Assembly (NCBI GenBank): GCA_029851415.1
Contig: CM056744.1
Coordinates: 115,724,838-115,788,837, forward strand
Length of the DNA: 64,000 nucleotides
Source of the DNA: Eretmocerus hayati
Lineage: Eukaryota > Arthropoda > Insecta > Hymenoptera > Aphelinidae
Reading direction: 5' to 3'
Below the pieces are notes generated by a model. It had not been told where the DNA came from. It was given only the letters and a program-made list of their open reading frames with translations, and did not search any database. Both the position numbers and the translations under genes were made by a program. Positions within the stretch are counted from its first letter, which is position 1. Each line of letters begins with the position of its first letter. This document shows, piece after piece, positions 62,780-64,000 of the stretch.

Positions 62780-62862
62780 TGCACCCGAGCGCTCGCGCGA
62801 GGGTGGCGGTGGGTGGTCAGGGCGGGGGTAAGCGGGGGGGTTCGGGGGGGCGGCAGCCCCCC
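62780..62862 (+). repeat. GC-rich tract with G-quadruplex potential
   Basis: CCGAGCGCTCGCGCGAGG at about 62785 nearly repeats the hairpin loop at 62659-62676. Four G runs (GGG-C-GGGGG-TAAGC-GGGGGGG-TTC-GGGGGGG, about 62820-62850) have loops of 1, 5 and 3 bases, fitting the usual G4 rule. GGCAGCCCCCCCG just after could pair back with the G runs. Confidence 0.7.
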
Positions 62863-62869
62863 CGACTGA

Positions 62870-64000
62870 AAAAAAGTTAAGAATCTGGTCCTATAAAATA
62901 GAAATCACACACCCGCGATTAAACCCACCGAGTGATGATGAAGACGTTTCTTGTAACTAAAATAATCCATGAGCATCATCGTTGGTTATTATAGTAATAT
63001 AGGGGTTGTGCAAGCCTCATCCCGGCCAAGACCTAAAATTTTCCCTTTCAGACTTTATCCTAGAACAATTTCTATTGTTACGCTAGTAACTAGACTCCAG
63101 AATAATTTGGAGTTTAATCCTTCTGAGACATTTCATAACGGCTGTTTGAGAATGGAAAACTGTGTAATGTAACACCCCTACCGCAAAAATGACGAATATG
63201 CATATTTGATCTTTTCAAATGAGGTACAATCCCTCATCATACTGATGCAGTCTCTAATTTTGATATGTATCTGTTGTCATTCCTTCACAACGGTGCATCA
63301 AATGCAAAATTCGGCATGGTCAAAGGTTTCAAGGTTAGCACGTATGTATGTACATACCATAGACATAGAAGCAATGTCTATGGTACATACATGTGCAGAA
63401 CTCAGCCACGTGTTTATGTTTATGTTTATGTTGCTGATGATTTATAACCATGAGCAGGAGTGTTACAGTCATGACTAATTTTCTTGCTCTTTACAATCAT
63501 TGATGCGGATAAAATTGCTCCAGACATGATCCATCATAGAATTCTTATCATTTTTCTTCAAATTTCGATGCCTGCATACATAGTATGCGCAAAAATTGCC
63601 AAAAATGCCCTTGTAACCTCGCAGTGAAATAAACTGATTTGCTGCACCCCGCACCCACGTGAAGTGAGCGGACGCATTATTTCACAGTTGAATAATAGGC
63701 CATTTAAGTCCCGCAAATGCGTTAAATAAACGCGGGTTTAGGTCACGCAGTGCTATAAATGAATATTAATTTTTGACGATCAGGAAGTGAATCGATAAGA
63801 TAAGGTTTTTTCTTCGAGGTATAATTCGCAGGCTCTTTTTTTTTTGCGCAGCAAGTTTCCAGAAATTCAAGGCCAATAGGTCAAACTTCAAGCAGAGAAT
63901 TCAACATGTTCGCTGCAACGCCGTTTTTTCTCAATTTTATTTAGGTCATGAAGTGGATCCCTGCATTTCGATGGAACCGCTCATATGAATCTGGGCTCTT
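62870..64000. other. Non-coding end of window
   Basis: No supported gene. It contains a short hairpin at about 63355-63385 (TACCATAGACAT with a 7-base loop) and CGCG-type words near 63720-63750. The ORFs present are under 91 codons. Confidence 0.5.

Noticed and set aside
63341..63396. microRNA precursor-like hairpin
   Set aside because: The perfect stem is only about 12 bp (15 of 17 with mismatches), too short for a miRNA precursor.
1..64000. CRISPR arrays, bacterial operons, rRNA genes, integrated viral genes
   Set aside because: None seen: no regular spacer arrays, no conserved rRNA stretches, and no frame resembling viral proteins.

Overview
The window looks like intergenic DNA from an insect, probably a hymenopteran. 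I judge this from the AT-rich background broken by CG-containing microsatellites ((CGA)n, (GA)n, (CA)n(CG)n), a non-LTR retrotransposon, many small inverted-repeat transposons, a tRNA-derived SINE, and a pair of small two-exon genes for insect-type defensin-fold peptides. The order is inference; there is no long conserved gene to fix it. The sequence is not bacterial: there are no operons or long ORFs, and most open frames under 150 codons are chance.

The clearest genes lie at 56.5-59.0 kb. Two tandem copies of a two-exon gene each have a 73-bp exon 1 coding a signal peptide, a phase-1 intron of 449-495 bp, and a 266-bp exon 2. Each codes 112 residues. The mature part has a strict C-x12-C-x3-C-x10-C-x4-C-x-C framework (CS-alpha-beta, defensin-like) and then a conserved tail of about 45 residues with a seventh cysteine. 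The copies agree at about half of their residues, yet share length, intron position and all seven cysteines. This looks like an uncharacterised secreted peptide family kept by selection.

Region by region: 1-3.73 kb is a LINE remnant (reverse transcriptase plus 3' UTR with an AATC-type tail). It carries a TTAA-flanked piggyBac-like MITE inside its coding region and a palindromic MITE in its 3' UTR, itself split by a third element with perfect 27-bp terminal repeats. 5.84-8.11 kb is a CACTGA-rich inverted-repeat element holding a 60-bp perfect inverted repeat and a TTAA palindrome that is itself split by a pogo-like MITE. 8.1-26.9 kb is mostly featureless apart from microsatellites, a MITE at 10.5 kb, a 10-bp tandem repeat at 14.6 kb and a possible core promoter at 20.8 kb. 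26.9-29.2 kb is a 69-bp minisatellite split by an inverted-repeat element. 29.2-38.7 kb shows nothing I can support. 38.7-39.7 kb and 44.7-45.7 kb are two large foldback elements. 43.4-44.2 kb is an AT-rich repeat cluster next to a GC-rich block. 47.5, 52.0 and 59.7 kb hold further MITEs. 55.2-55.7 kb is a SINE with clear target duplications. 62.6-62.9 kb is a 120-bp hairpin followed by a G-quadruplex-capable tract.

Except for the two defensin-like genes, nothing here can be tied into a pathway. The rest is chiefly a record of repeated, nested transposon insertion.
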